Below, in pieces: positions 1-6,457 of a DNA stretch of 10,375 nucleotides (its first letter is position 1; the number at the start of each line of letters is the position of its first letter). The position numbers and the translations under genes are program-made. The notes beneath the pieces were generated by a model, which searched no databases, was not told the DNA's origin, and saw only the letters and a list, made by a program, of their open reading frames with translations. The DNA lies in NCBI GenBank assembly GCA_945878385.1, contig CAMCTE010000087.1, positions 1-10,375 on the forward strand, read 5' to 3'. This stretch comes from Azohydromonas lata NBRC 102462 (GTDB taxonomy: Bacteria; Pseudomonadota; Gammaproteobacteria; Burkholderiales; Burkholderiaceae_C).

Positions 1-300
1 GAAGCGAAGGTGGCGGTGGGGCGACAGCAACTACAATTCCGCAACACCAACGGTCTTGTGCGCGGTGGGACTTGGGACATTGCCTTGCAGAAAACGGGCT
101 ACATCGCGGAAGCGGGCCGCTGTGTGGTGATGCAGGCCACCTTGGCAGGCCGCGAACTGATCCTGGTGCTGCTGGATTCGGCGGGGCGTTATTCACGCAT
201 TGGGGACGCGGAGCGGCTGCGCAAATGGATCACAGAGCACGCGGCGCAGGGAAGCCCAATTCCCGAGAAATCTCCTGTGCGGTCTCTTGGAGCCGGCTGA
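1..300 (+). CDS. pbpG: D-alanyl-D-alanine endopeptidase, PbpG/DacA-type (peptidase S11), C-terminal fragment
   Basis: The reading frame is open from base 1 to the TGA at 298-300, giving 99 codons of a gene that starts outside the window. The fragment carries the third penicillin-binding motif, Lys-Thr-Gly, at bases 91-99. Before it come an N-T-N-G-L-V segment and a Trp-Asp pair. After it comes Gly-Tyr-Ile-x-Glu-Ala-Gly-Arg-Cys, as expected for the end of an S11 D,D-peptidase domain. Known members are periplasmic enzymes that trim or cleave D-Ala cross-links in peptidoglycan. The Ser-x-x-Lys and Ser-x-Asn motifs would lie upstream, so they cannot be checked. About 20 residues follow the last family-like segment (a D-A-E-R-L-R-K-W-I helix) and look like a non-conserved tail. 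That tail overlaps the end of the convergent regulator gene by 71 bases. Assignment to PbpG rather than another S11 member is by resemblance only. Confidence 0.85.
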   Translation, partial: EAKVAVGRQQLQFRNTNGLVRGGTWDIALQKTGYIAEAGRCVVMQATLAGRELILVLLDSAGRYSRIGDAERLRKWITEHAAQGSPIPEKSPVRSLGAG

Positions 301-1036
301 TCCAGCCCTCCTCCAATCGGTCGGCTGGAGCTGAAATCGACAGTCCGGCCACCAGACGACTCTGGTCGTCGTAGATGCCGGCTGCCATGCACCGCACACC
401 CAATTCCAGTTCTTCGTCGTCGCGTGCGACGCCTTGCTGCCGCACCTGCGACAACTCGCGCTCCAAACGCGGCAATTCGGTCAGGCTGTTGCGGGTATGG
501 CCGGCCAAACCGGTACGCGTGGCATAGGCCCGCACCCGTGGGGCATCGTCCTGGGCCAAAAACAGTTTGCCCACTGAAGTCAGGTGCAAGGGCGCGCGGC
601 CGCCCACCGCACGCACCACCTGCATGCCCGAGCGTTCGCTGTAGGTGCGTTCGATGTAGACGATCTCATCGCCTTGCCGCACCGACAGGTTCACCGGTTG
701 CTGCGTCAGGCGATGGAGTTCGCGCATCGGTCCCATGGCCACCTCGCGTACATCCAGCCTCGCCTTGACCAGATTGCCCAATTCCAACAGCCGCATGCCC
801 AGCCGGTAACTGCCGGCTTCGGGGCGGTCCACGAGTCGGCCGATGGTGAGGTCGTTGAGGATGCGGTGCGCCGTCGAGGGGTGCAGGCCGGTTCGTTCGC
901 TGATCAGCTTCAACGACACTGGGTCCTGGTGCTCGGCCAGAAGGTCCAACAGCCTGAACATGCGCTCGAGCACCTGTATGGCCGGCTGCCGCTGTTCGTC
1001 GGCAGCATTGGGCGGTGTGTGGGGCGCGTCACGCAT
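230..1036 (-). CDS. IclR-family transcriptional regulator
   Basis: This 268-residue protein has the two-part IclR architecture. The N-terminal winged helix-turn-helix spans roughly residues 20-85, and its recognition region (I-S-E-R-T-G-L-H-P-S-T-A-H-R-I-L) lies near 45-60. The C-terminal effector-binding domain spans about 95-265 and includes G-D-E-I-V-Y-I-E-R-T near 122-131 and the family hallmark D-D-E-E-L-E-x-G-V-R-C near 206-216. The length fits the family, where about 250-290 residues is usual. Start choice is uncertain: ATG at 1036 is used here, with in-frame ATG at 1051 and TTG at 1063 as alternatives, and none has a good Shine-Dalgarno sequence. It follows hpnE on the same strand after a short gap, so it is probably the last gene of the hpnCDE transcript and may be translated by coupling. 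Its ligand and targets cannot be read from sequence; a role in controlling the squalene genes is inference from position. Confidence 0.9.
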   Translation of the reverse strand: MRDAPHTPPNAADEQRQPAIQVLERMFRLLDLLAEHQDPVSLKLISERTGLHPSTAHRILNDLTIGRLVDRPEAGSYRLGMRLLELGNLVKARLDVREVAMGPMRELHRLTQQPVNLSVRQGDEIVYIERTYSERSGMQVVRAVGGRAPLHLTSVGKLFLAQDDAPRVRAYATRTGLAGHTRNSLTELPRLERELSQVRQQGVARDDEELELGVRCMAAGIYDDQSRLVAGLSISAPADRLEEGWISRLQETAQEISRELGFPAPRAL

Positions 1037-1070
1037 TCCGCGATTTTGCATTCCGAAAGGCAATGCTGCA

Positions 1071-2426
1071 TCACGAATTCATCACATGGTGCGCTGCAGC
1101 AACACCGGCGCGCACCGCTCCTTCCAGCGTCGAAGGGTAGGGGCCGTCCACATAGTCGCCCGCTACCCAGGCTCCACCATGTTCGGCTGCAGCCCTTGCG
1201 GGAGGGCGCTGCAGTTGCGGCGTGCAGGCCATGGTGGCGCGTCGTTCGGCAATGCTGCGCACGATGGTCACCTGATCTCGCTGCACCCCCGGCAGGTTCA
1301 GGGCTTGTTCCCGCACCGCCTGCTCCAGTATGGGTAAGCCTTGGTCCAGCCAGGGTCTGGCGTCGCTGGACACCAGGGTGAACAGGCCGCTGCACGCGTG
1401 GCCCAAGGCCGACAGGTCAAATGCGAACTGGGCTGGGCCGCCACTCAGGCGGACCATGGGGCCGGGCAGCTGCGCGCCGGGTGCCTGCACCCAGGTGGTG
1501 ACGATGGGCTCGAAGGGGATCGCCATGGCAGTCTGTGACCAGGCCGGATCCCAGGCCTGCAACAACCTCGCCGCTTCGCCCGCGGTGGTGGCCAATACCA
1601 ACCGATCCACAGTCTCCACGGCATGGGCGGTGTGCACCAACCAGCGCGTCTGTTCGCCGGGGTCAACCATCGCCTGCACCGAAGGCGCCTTCATCGGTTC
1701 GATGCGCATCACACGCCGCCCCAGGTGCACCTGTGCGCCCGCTTGCTGCAAGTGGTTCAGGGCTGGTCCTGGCACCAAGTCATGCAGATTGCAGCGCGGG
1801 ATCAGCAAGTCCGACCCGCCTGGGCCTGCAAAAAGACCATCCGCCAGCACGCGCAGGAACACCCGCGCGTCAGCCGTCTTCGAGGGTGTGTTCAACGCCG
1901 CCACGCACAGCGGGTCGATCAATTCACTGCTCACCCGAGAAGGAAGTCCCTCACACAACCTTGCCACCGTCCAGCCGGCCGGGCACTGGAATCCCTGGAA
2001 CTGCCAACGCGCCATGCGCAGCAACAGCCGCGCGCGATCCGCCAGGGGCCATCCGCCACAGGCGACCAGACCCCGCAGGAAGGCCATGACGGGGTGTCCG
2101 CCGGGCAGCTTCAGTCCCACTCCGTGGGGGTCGATCAACTGCAGCCCACTGCGCCACAGTGCGGCGTGAAGGTCCACGCCGAGGCGTTTCATCAGCCGCA
2201 GGCTGTCGGTGTATGCGCCAATCAGGATATGTTGGCCGCAGTCCAGGTCCGAAACGCCCAAGCCCGGCACTTCCAGTGGGATACCGCTGCGTGCGCGCCC
2301 GCCCAAAGTGGGCGCCATATCCCACACCGTCACCGCGCAACCGGCATCGGCCAATTCGACGGCGGCAGCCAGGCCGGCCCAGCCGGCACCGACCACCCCC
2401 ACCCTCAGGCGGCTGCGAGCCGTCAA
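1071..2426 (-). CDS. hpnE: Hydroxysqualene dehydroxylase HpnE (FAD-dependent)
   Basis: This is a flavoprotein amine-oxidase/phytoene-desaturase-like enzyme of 451 residues. HpnE family members catalyse the third squalene step, reductive removal of the hydroxyl group of hydroxysqualene. The N-terminus holds a Rossmann FAD motif, G-A-G-W-A-G at residues 13-18, followed by G-G-R-A-R at 42-46. The C-terminus holds the second FAD-contact motif, G-D-Y-V-D-G-P-Y-P-S-T-L-E-G-A near 423-437. The chosen start is TTG at 2426, which overlaps the hpnD stop as TTGA and lies four bases after GGAAGG. It leaves only a few residues before the FAD strand, as is normal for the family. A GTG at 2459 would add 11 residues and a 37-base overlap with hpnD. 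The neighbours hpnD and hpnC supply the preceding steps, which makes HpnE much more likely than a carotenoid desaturase. Confidence 0.93.
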   Translation of the reverse strand: MTARSRLRVGVVGAGWAGLAAAVELADAGCAVTVWDMAPTLGGRARSGIPLEVPGLGVSDLDCGQHILIGAYTDSLRLMKRLGVDLHAALWRSGLQLIDPHGVGLKLPGGHPVMAFLRGLVACGGWPLADRARLLLRMARWQFQGFQCPAGWTVARLCEGLPSRVSSELIDPLCVAALNTPSKTADARVFLRVLADGLFAGPGGSDLLIPRCNLHDLVPGPALNHLQQAGAQVHLGRRVMRIEPMKAPSVQAMVDPGEQTRWLVHTAHAVETVDRLVLATTAGEAARLLQAWDPAWSQTAMAIPFEPIVTTWVQAPGAQLPGPMVRLSGGPAQFAFDLSALGHACSGLFTLVSSDARPWLDQGLPILEQAVREQALNLPGVQRDQVTIVRSIAERRATMACTPQLQRPPARAAAEHGGAWVAGDYVDGPYPSTLEGAVRAGVAAAHHVMNS

Positions 2427-3271
2427 CGCGCCTTCCAGTTGGTGACCATGGCAATCCACACCTTTCGCAAGGGCGTGAGCGATATGCGCTGGTGCAGCAC
2501 CTGAAACTCGCTGGCTTCGATTTCGCGCAACAGCGTGCGGTAGATGGCCGCCATCATCAGGCCCGGCCGCTGGGTGCGGCGGTCCACCTCAGGCAGCTGG
2601 GCCAGGGCTTGGTCGTACAGCTCGTGTGCGCGTTGCGCTTCGAACCGCATCAAGGCGCGGAACCGTTCGCTGTAGCCCCAGGGCGGATCGCGCTGCAGCA
2701 GTTCATGGGCCTTCACGTCGAATCGCTGCAGGTCGGCGATGGGCAGGTAGATGCGCCCGCGACGCGCGTCTTCGCCCACATCGCGGATGATGTTGGTCAA
2801 CTGCATCGCCTGGCCCAGGCCGTGGGCGTAGTTCGTGGTTTGCGCCTGGCTCTGGCCGAAGATCCGGGCCGCTACTTCACCCACCACACCGGCCACCAGA
2901 TGGCAGTAGCGCTGCAAGCCGGCATAGTCCAGGTAACGCGTCTGGGTGAGGTCCATCTCGCAGCCCTCGATGACACCCAGGAGGTGGGCGGCTTCGATCC
3001 CGTACACGGTGGTGTGCGGTATCAAAGCCTGCGTCACTGGGTGCTGCGGCTGCCCTTCATAGGCCCGTCCGATTTCCGTGCGCCACCAGGCCAGCTTGGT
3101 GGCGGCTACGCCCGGGTCGCGCACTTCGTCCACCACATCGTCGATCTCCCTGCAGAAGGCATAGAAGGCCGTGATGGCGGCCCGGCGCGGCGGGCTGAGG
3201 AACTTGAAGGCGGTGGTGAACGACGAACCGCTGCGGGCGGTCTTGTCCTGTACGTATTGCTCGGGCGTCAT
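2423..3271 (-). CDS. hpnD: Presqualene diphosphate synthase HpnD
   Basis: This 282-residue all-alpha prenyl synthase belongs to the squalene/phytoene synthase superfamily. In this pathway HpnD condenses two farnesyl diphosphates into presqualene diphosphate. Both Asp-rich, magnesium-diphosphate binding motifs are present: D-D-V-V-D at residues 44-48 within F-C-R-E-I-D-D, and N-I-I-R-D-V-G-E-D at 160-168. The latter is followed by R-G-R-I-Y-L-P at 171-177. Length and motif spacing are normal for the family. The ATG at 3271 comes 7 bases after the hpnC stop and has no strong Shine-Dalgarno sequence, so coupling to hpnC is likely. Sequence alone could also suggest a phytoene synthase, but the adjacent HpnC paralogue and HpnE point to squalene synthesis. 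Confidence 0.94.
   Translation of the reverse strand: MTPEQYVQDKTARSGSSFTTAFKFLSPPRRAAITAFYAFCREIDDVVDEVRDPGVAATKLAWWRTEIGRAYEGQPQHPVTQALIPHTTVYGIEAAHLLGVIEGCEMDLTQTRYLDYAGLQRYCHLVAGVVGEVAARIFGQSQAQTTNYAHGLGQAMQLTNIIRDVGEDARRGRIYLPIADLQRFDVKAHELLQRDPPWGYSERFRALMRFEAQRAHELYDQALAQLPEVDRRTQRPGLMMAAIYRTLLREIEASEFQVLHQRISLTPLRKVWIAMVTNWKAR
2431..2436 (-). promoter_or_regulatory. Ribosome binding site supporting the TTG start of hpnE
   Basis: Read on the - strand, this is GGAAGG, inside the last codons of hpnD and four bases before the TTG at 2426. It is the best Shine-Dalgarno-like sequence in the overlap and is the main reason for preferring that start. The upstream GTG at 2459 is preceded by AAAGG, but with only one base between, which is too close for normal use. 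The overlap suggests that hpnE is translated by ribosomes finishing hpnD. Confidence 0.5.
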
Positions 3272-3278
3272 GGTGTGC

Positions 3279-4106
3279 TCAGGCCGACATTCTCGCTGCG
3301 CGCCACAGCATCAGCGCCATGTCCCCTGCATGCAGTTTCGGACGCCGGTGCAGGCTGCGGTGGTGCATCGCTGCAATCTTGTCCAGGATGCGCAGGCCCC
3401 CTTGAACCACCAGCCTGAGCTCCCAGCCAGCCCGCCCGGGCAGGCGCAGCGCAAGCGGCTGGCCTGCAAGCATGAGGCTGCGCGCCCATCGCACGAGGTC
3501 CGCCACCATCGCTTGCGAGGCCGGTGTGTCGCTCAATCGAATCAAAGCGCCGGTGCTCAGCCCGTGGGCCAATGCGTCTTCATGCGGGATGTAGCAGCGG
3601 CCCTTGGGATGGTCTCGGCTGAAATCCTGCCAAAAATTGATGAGTTGAAGCGCCGTGCAGATGGCATCGGATTGCTGCAGCGACAGGTCGTCTTGAACGC
3701 CATAGAGATGCAAGAGCAGCCGACCCACCGGGTTGGCCGACAGGTGGCAGTACTCAAGCAGTTGGGCGCGGGTGGCGTAGGCGGGGTTGTCCACATCACG
3801 CTCAAAGGCCAGCAAAAGATCGGACAGGGGCTGCGATGGGAGGGCGTGCCGCTGAATCGCGCGGGCCAGCGGCGTGAAGACTTCAGGCCAGGGGCCTTGG
3901 TCGGGTGGCCGACCGGCGACGGTGTCCTCCAGGGCGCGCCGGTAGCAGTGCAACTGTTGCAGCCGTTCGGCCGCCGTTTGCATCCCTTCGTCGGCGATGT
4001 CGTCTGCCGTGCGTGCGTAGTGGTAGATGGCCACCACCGCCGGGCGCAAGGCCGGCGGGCACAGGACGGACGCCACGGGGAAATTTTCGTAATGGTCCAC
4101 GCTCAC
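3279..4106 (-). CDS. hpnC: Hydroxysqualene synthase HpnC
   Basis: This 275-residue paralogue of HpnD belongs to the squalene/phytoene synthase superfamily. HpnC enzymes convert presqualene diphosphate to hydroxysqualene, releasing diphosphate. The N-terminal H-Y-E-N-F-P-V-A-S segment (residues 5-13) is typical of HpnC. The two Asp-rich motifs are D-D-I-A-D at 35-39 and N-F-W-Q-D-F-S-R-D at 157-165, followed by G-R-C-Y-I-P at 169-174. The start is GTG at 4106. It has no clear Shine-Dalgarno sequence; a second GTG two codons later (4100) is an alternative, and no earlier in-frame start is available. It is the first gene of the hpnC-hpnD-hpnE-regulator block and is divergent from tRNA-Leu. Any promoter must lie in the 73-base gap, or in the tRNA itself, where an inverted repeat is also found. 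Confidence 0.93.
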   Translation of the reverse strand: MSVDHYENFPVASVLCPPALRPAVVAIYHYARTADDIADEGMQTAAERLQQLHCYRRALEDTVAGRPPDQGPWPEVFTPLARAIQRHALPSQPLSDLLLAFERDVDNPAYATRAQLLEYCHLSANPVGRLLLHLYGVQDDLSLQQSDAICTALQLINFWQDFSRDHPKGRCYIPHEDALAHGLSTGALIRLSDTPASQAMVADLVRWARSLMLAGQPLALRLPGRAGWELRLVVQGGLRILDKIAAMHHRSLHRRPKLHAGDMALMLWRAARMSA

Positions 4107-4157
4107 AGCAAGCGCATTGTCGCTGCCGCTGCGGGCTTGCGCCGGGGGAGTAAACTA

Positions 4158-4180
4158 CAGGGTTTGCCGTAAACACCCTG
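4158..4180. promoter_or_regulatory. Imperfect inverted repeat between hpnC and tRNA-Leu, possible operator
   Basis: The arms CAGGGTTT (4158-4165) and AAAC-A-CCCTG (4171-4180) are complementary apart from one extra A at 4175, around a five-base centre. Inside it, bases 4162-4174 form a 13-base palindrome, GTTTGCCGTAAAC, with one mismatched pair. The half-site GTAAAC also occurs at 4150-4155, so it appears twice in the same direction 19 bases apart. The element lies about 52-74 bases before the hpnC start and touches the first base of tRNA-Leu. That position suits a regulator site for hpnC or a structure in the tRNA leader. No convincing -35/-10 pair could be fixed around it, and binding by the IclR-type regulator is speculation. 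Confidence 0.4.
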
Positions 4181-4266
4181 CGCGGGTGGCGAAATTGGTA
4201 GACGCACCAGGTTTAGGTCCTGACGCCAGCGATGGTGTGGGGGTTCGAGTCCCCCCCCGCGCACCA
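4180..4266 (+). tRNA. tRNA-Leu, anticodon UAG
   Basis: This is a complete class II tRNA of 87 bases with encoded CCA (4264-4266). The acceptor arms GCGCGGG (4180-4186) and CCCGCGC (4256-4262) pair perfectly. The D arm GCG...CGC encloses AAATTGGTAGA. The anticodon loop is TTTAGGT with the anticodon TAG at 4214-4216, which reads CUN leucine codons. A long variable arm (CGCC/GGTG) and the GTTCGAG T-loop region follow. The sequence closely resembles the E. coli leucine tRNA with the same anticodon as I recall it. The outermost anticodon-stem pair is a C-A mismatch (4207 with 4223), which is unlikely to impair function. It is transcribed away from hpnC and towards tig. Confidence 0.96.
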
Positions 4267-4274
4267 TGATTCCA

Positions 4275-4297
4275 GGCGAGTTCGCTCGCCGCCTTTT
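4275..4297 (+). terminator. Stem-loop with TTCG tetraloop and short T run after tRNA-Leu
   Basis: GGCGAG (4275-4280) pairs with CTCGCC (4285-4290) around a TTCG tetraloop, a very stable loop type. GCC and then TTTT (4294-4297) follow. This resembles a weak intrinsic terminator placed 8 bases after the tRNA CCA end. The short T run and three-base gap mean it may terminate only partly, letting some transcription continue into tig, or it may serve mainly as a 3' processing boundary. Confidence 0.5.
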
Positions 4298-4299
4298 GC

Positions 4300-4320
4300 G
4301 CAGCGAGCCTGGCTTGCTGC
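4300..4320 (+). other. Second stem-loop in the tig leader
   Basis: GCAGCGAGC (4300-4308) pairs with GCTTGCTGC (4312-4320), nine pairs including one G-T wobble, around a CTG loop. It begins three bases after the T run of the preceding hairpin and ends 28 bases before the tig ATG. No T run follows, so it is not a standard terminator. It may protect the 5' end of a processed tig transcript or affect translation; this is inference. Confidence 0.45.
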
Positions 4321-4348
4321 TTGATCCGCTACACAGAGAGTCCCCACT

Positions 4349-5659
4349 ATGACGGTCACCGTTGAAACCCTTGAGAAGCTCGAGCGCCGCATCACGCTCG
4401 TGCTGCCGGCCGACACCATCAACAACGAAGTACAGAACCGGCTGAAAAAGCTCGCCCGCACGGTGAAGGCCGACGGCTTCCGCCCCGGCAAGGTGCCCAT
4501 GAGCGTGGTGGCCCAGCGCTACGGCTATTCCGTCCAGTACGAAGTGGTCAACGACAAGGTCGGGGAAGCCTTCGCACAGGCCGCCACCGAGGCCACCCTG
4601 AAGGTGGCAGGGATGCCACGGATCAGCCAGAAGGACGAGGCGCCCGAAGGGTCGTTGGCCTTTGACGCCACCTTTGAGGTCTATCCCGAAGTGCAGATTG
4701 GCGACTTGGCCAGCGCCGAGGTTGAAAAGGTCAAGGCCGAAGTCACCGACGCGGCCATCGACAAGACCCTGGACATCCTGCGCAAGCAGCGCCGCACCTT
4801 CGCGCAACGCGCGGCCGCCGAAGGCGCCGCCGAAGGCGACCGGGTGACCATCGATTTCGAGGGCAAGATCGACGGCGAGCCCTTCCAGGGCGGCAAGGCC
4901 GAGGCCTTTCAATTCATCATCGGCGAAGGCCAGATGCTCGAGCAGTTCGACAAGGCGGTTCGCGGCATGAAGGTCGGTGAGAGCAAGACCTTCCCGCTGC
5001 AGTTCCCCGAGGATTACCACGGCAAGGATGTGGCCGGCAAGGAAGCCGATTTCCTGGTCACCATGACGAAGATTGAACTGCAGAACCTGCCCGAGGTGGA
5101 CGATGCATTTGCCAAGTCTTTGGGAATTGCCGAAGGCACGGTGGATGGCCTTCGCGCTGACGTGAAGAAGAACCTGGCCCGCGAAGTGAAGTTCCGTGTG
5201 CTCAATCGCAACAAGGCCGCCGTGATGGACGCGCTGGTGAAGATCAGCACCCTGGACCTGCCCAAGTCCTTGGTGCAGGGCGAAATCGAGCGCATGGTCG
5301 AATCCGCCCGCGGTGACCTCAAGCAGCGTGGCTTCAAGGACGCCGACAAGATGGAAATCCCCGGCGAGGTGTTCACCGAGCAAGCCGAAAAGCGCGTGCG
5401 CTTGGGCCTGGTCGTGGGCGAACTGGTGCGCACGAACAACCTGCAGGCCAAGCCCGAGCAGCTGCAGGCGCACATCGAGGAAATTTCACAGAGCTATGAG
5501 AAGCCTGCTGAAGTGATGCGCTGGTACCTGACCGACCGCAACCGCATGGCCGAGGTGGAGGCCATCGTGGTGGAAAACAATGTGGCCGAGTTTGTGCTTG
5601 CCAAGGCGCAGGTGAGCGAAAAGGACATGCCTTTTGACGAACTGATGGCCCAGGCCTGA
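4349..5659 (+). CDS. tig: Trigger factor, ribosome-associated chaperone and peptidyl-prolyl isomerase
   Basis: This 436-residue protein is close to the usual length for trigger factor (432 in E. coli). The N-terminal ribosome-docking domain (about residues 1-115) contains the signature G-F-R-P-G-K at 43-48, the loop that contacts the ribosomal exit-tunnel protein uL23. A middle FKBP-type prolyl isomerase domain runs about 162-245, starting E-G-D-R-V-T-I-D-F. The rest (about 250-436) is the helical, SurA-like chaperone body. The protein binds nascent chains as they leave the ribosome. The ATG at 4349 is preceded by AGAGAG about 8 bases upstream, a moderate ribosome binding site. It is the first gene of the tig-clpP-clpX-lon cluster and follows tRNA-Leu closely. 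No clear promoter of its own was found, so read-through from the tRNA is possible. Confidence 0.97.
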   Translation: MTVTVETLEKLERRITLVLPADTINNEVQNRLKKLARTVKADGFRPGKVPMSVVAQRYGYSVQYEVVNDKVGEAFAQAATEATLKVAGMPRISQKDEAPEGSLAFDATFEVYPEVQIGDLASAEVEKVKAEVTDAAIDKTLDILRKQRRTFAQRAAAEGAAEGDRVTIDFEGKIDGEPFQGGKAEAFQFIIGEGQMLEQFDKAVRGMKVGESKTFPLQFPEDYHGKDVAGKEADFLVTMTKIELQNLPEVDDAFAKSLGIAEGTVDGLRADVKKNLAREVKFRVLNRNKAAVMDALVKISTLDLPKSLVQGEIERMVESARGDLKQRGFKDADKMEIPGEVFTEQAEKRVRLGLVVGELVRTNNLQAKPEQLQAHIEEISQSYEKPAEVMRWYLTDRNRMAEVEAIVVENNVAEFVLAKAQVSEKDMPFDELMAQA

Positions 5660-5715
5660 CCGGTTCGGGCTGCCGCCCTGCGGTCTTGCCCCCGTTTTCG
5701 CTGCGGCGACCCTGG

Positions 5716-5747
5716 CGGCCCACCCTTGCGGTGGGCCGTTCCTGTTA
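5716..5747 (+). terminator. Probable intrinsic terminator after tig
   Basis: CGGCCCACC (5716-5724) pairs perfectly with GGTGGGCCG (5730-5738) around a CTTGC loop, giving nine mostly G-C pairs. The following tract, TTCCTGTTA, is T-rich but interrupted. It sits 57 bases after the tig stop and 67 bases before the clpP ATG, a normal place for a terminator. Because the T tract is imperfect, termination may be partial and clpP may be served both by read-through and by its own promoter. Confidence 0.55.
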
Positions 5748-5804
5748 TCGTAGAACCCTAGCGGATGCCAATCGGTGTCCACCCTTGACCCCAACGGCTT
5801 GAGC

Positions 5805-6413
5805 ATGAGCGTGATCGACCCCCAAAACCTGGGCATGGTGCCCATCGTCATCGAAACATCCGGCCGTGGTGAGCGCGCCTATGACATCTACAGCCGCCTG
5901 TTGCGCGAGCGTGTGGTGTTCCTGGTGGGGCCCGTCAACGATGTGACAGCCAACCTCGTGGTGGCACAGCTGCTGTTCCTGGAAAGCGAAAACCCCGACA
6001 AGGACATCTCGCTTTACATCAACTCGCCGGGCGGCAGCGTCAGCGCTGGCATGTCGATCTTCGACACGATGCAATTCATCAAGCCCGATGTGAGCACGCT
6101 GTGCATGGGAATGGCCGCCTCGATGGGTGCCTTCCTGCTGGCAGCGGGCGCCAAGGGCAAGCGCTTTGCCCTGCCCAACAGCAAGGTGATGATTCACCAA
6201 CCGCTGGGCGGCACCCAAGGCCAGGCCACCGACATCGAAATCCACGCCCGCGAGATCCTCAAGACTCGCGAACAACTCAACAAGATCCTGGCCGACCGTA
6301 CCGGTCAGGCGCTGGAAAAGATCCAGGCCGACACCGAGCGCGATTACTACATGAGCGCAGCGGAAGCCAAAGACTACGGCCTGGTCGATCAGGTCATCGA
6401 GAAGCGTCCCTGA
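5805..6413 (+). CDS. clpP: ATP-dependent Clp protease proteolytic subunit ClpP
   Basis: This 202-residue serine protease forms the double-ring degradation chamber used by ClpX and other Clp ATPases. The catalytic triad is visible: Ser106 in A-A-S-M-G-A-F, His131 in M-I-H-Q-P, and Asp180 at the end of D-T-E-R-D. These align with Ser111, His136 and Asp185 of the E. coli precursor. The substrate-strand motif S-P-G-G-S-V lies near residues 74-79. ATG at 5805 is chosen because it gives the usual short N-terminal stretch before Y-D-I-Y-S-R-L-L. A GTG at 5775 would add ten residues with no family support. Neither start has a strong Shine-Dalgarno sequence. The family often self-cleaves a short propeptide. 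The stop overlaps the ATG of a mini-ORF as TGATG, and clpX follows 44 bases downstream, so the two are probably co-transcribed. Confidence 0.97.
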   Translation: MSVIDPQNLGMVPIVIETSGRGERAYDIYSRLLRERVVFLVGPVNDVTANLVVAQLLFLESENPDKDISLYINSPGGSVSAGMSIFDTMQFIKPDVSTLCMGMAASMGAFLLAAGAKGKRFALPNSKVMIHQPLGGTQGQATDIEIHAREILKTREQLNKILADRTGQALEKIQADTERDYYMSAAEAKDYGLVDQVIEKRP

Positions 6414-6451
6414 TGTCCTATGATCAATCCGCACTGACCCAGCCGAACTGA
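6413..6451 (+). other. Possible 12-codon mini-ORF between clpP and clpX
   Basis: The clpP stop overlaps an ATG as TGATG. That ATG opens a 12-codon frame (M-S-Y-D-Q-S-A-L-T-Q-P-N) ending in TGA at 6449-6451, six bases before the clpX ATG. The frame differs from clpP. The clpX start has no recognisable Shine-Dalgarno sequence, so ribosomes that end clpP, restart here and stop just before clpX could couple the two genes. A frame this short could easily arise by chance, and there is no direct evidence that it is translated. Confidence 0.25.
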
Positions 6452-6457
6452 CCACCC

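Noticed and set aside
584..1381. Long + strand open frame opposite the regulator and hpnE
   Set aside because: Its translation resembles no family and runs antisense across two well-supported genes. Long antisense frames are common in GC-rich coding DNA.
2159..3418. 419-codon + strand open frame opposite hpnE, hpnD and hpnC
   Set aside because: It crosses three genes with intact catalytic motifs on the other strand and gives an Arg/Pro/Gly-rich product without recognisable domains.
4137..4156. TTGCGC and TAAACT as a promoter for tRNA-Leu
   Set aside because: The TAAACT hexamer is a fair -10 element, but TTGCGC is only eight bases upstream and nothing at 16-18 bases resembles a -35 element.
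4103..5473. 456-codon - strand open frame opposite tig and tRNA-Leu
   Set aside because: It is an antisense shadow: the + strand encodes full-length trigger factor, and this frame also runs through the tRNA.
5726..5756. Possible sigma-70 promoter for clpP (TTGCGG with TAGAAC, or TATCGT)
   Set aside because: The TAGAAC pairing needs a 19-base spacer and TATCGT only 14, both hexamers match poorly, and the -35 candidate lies inside the tig terminator stem. Not strong enough to list.
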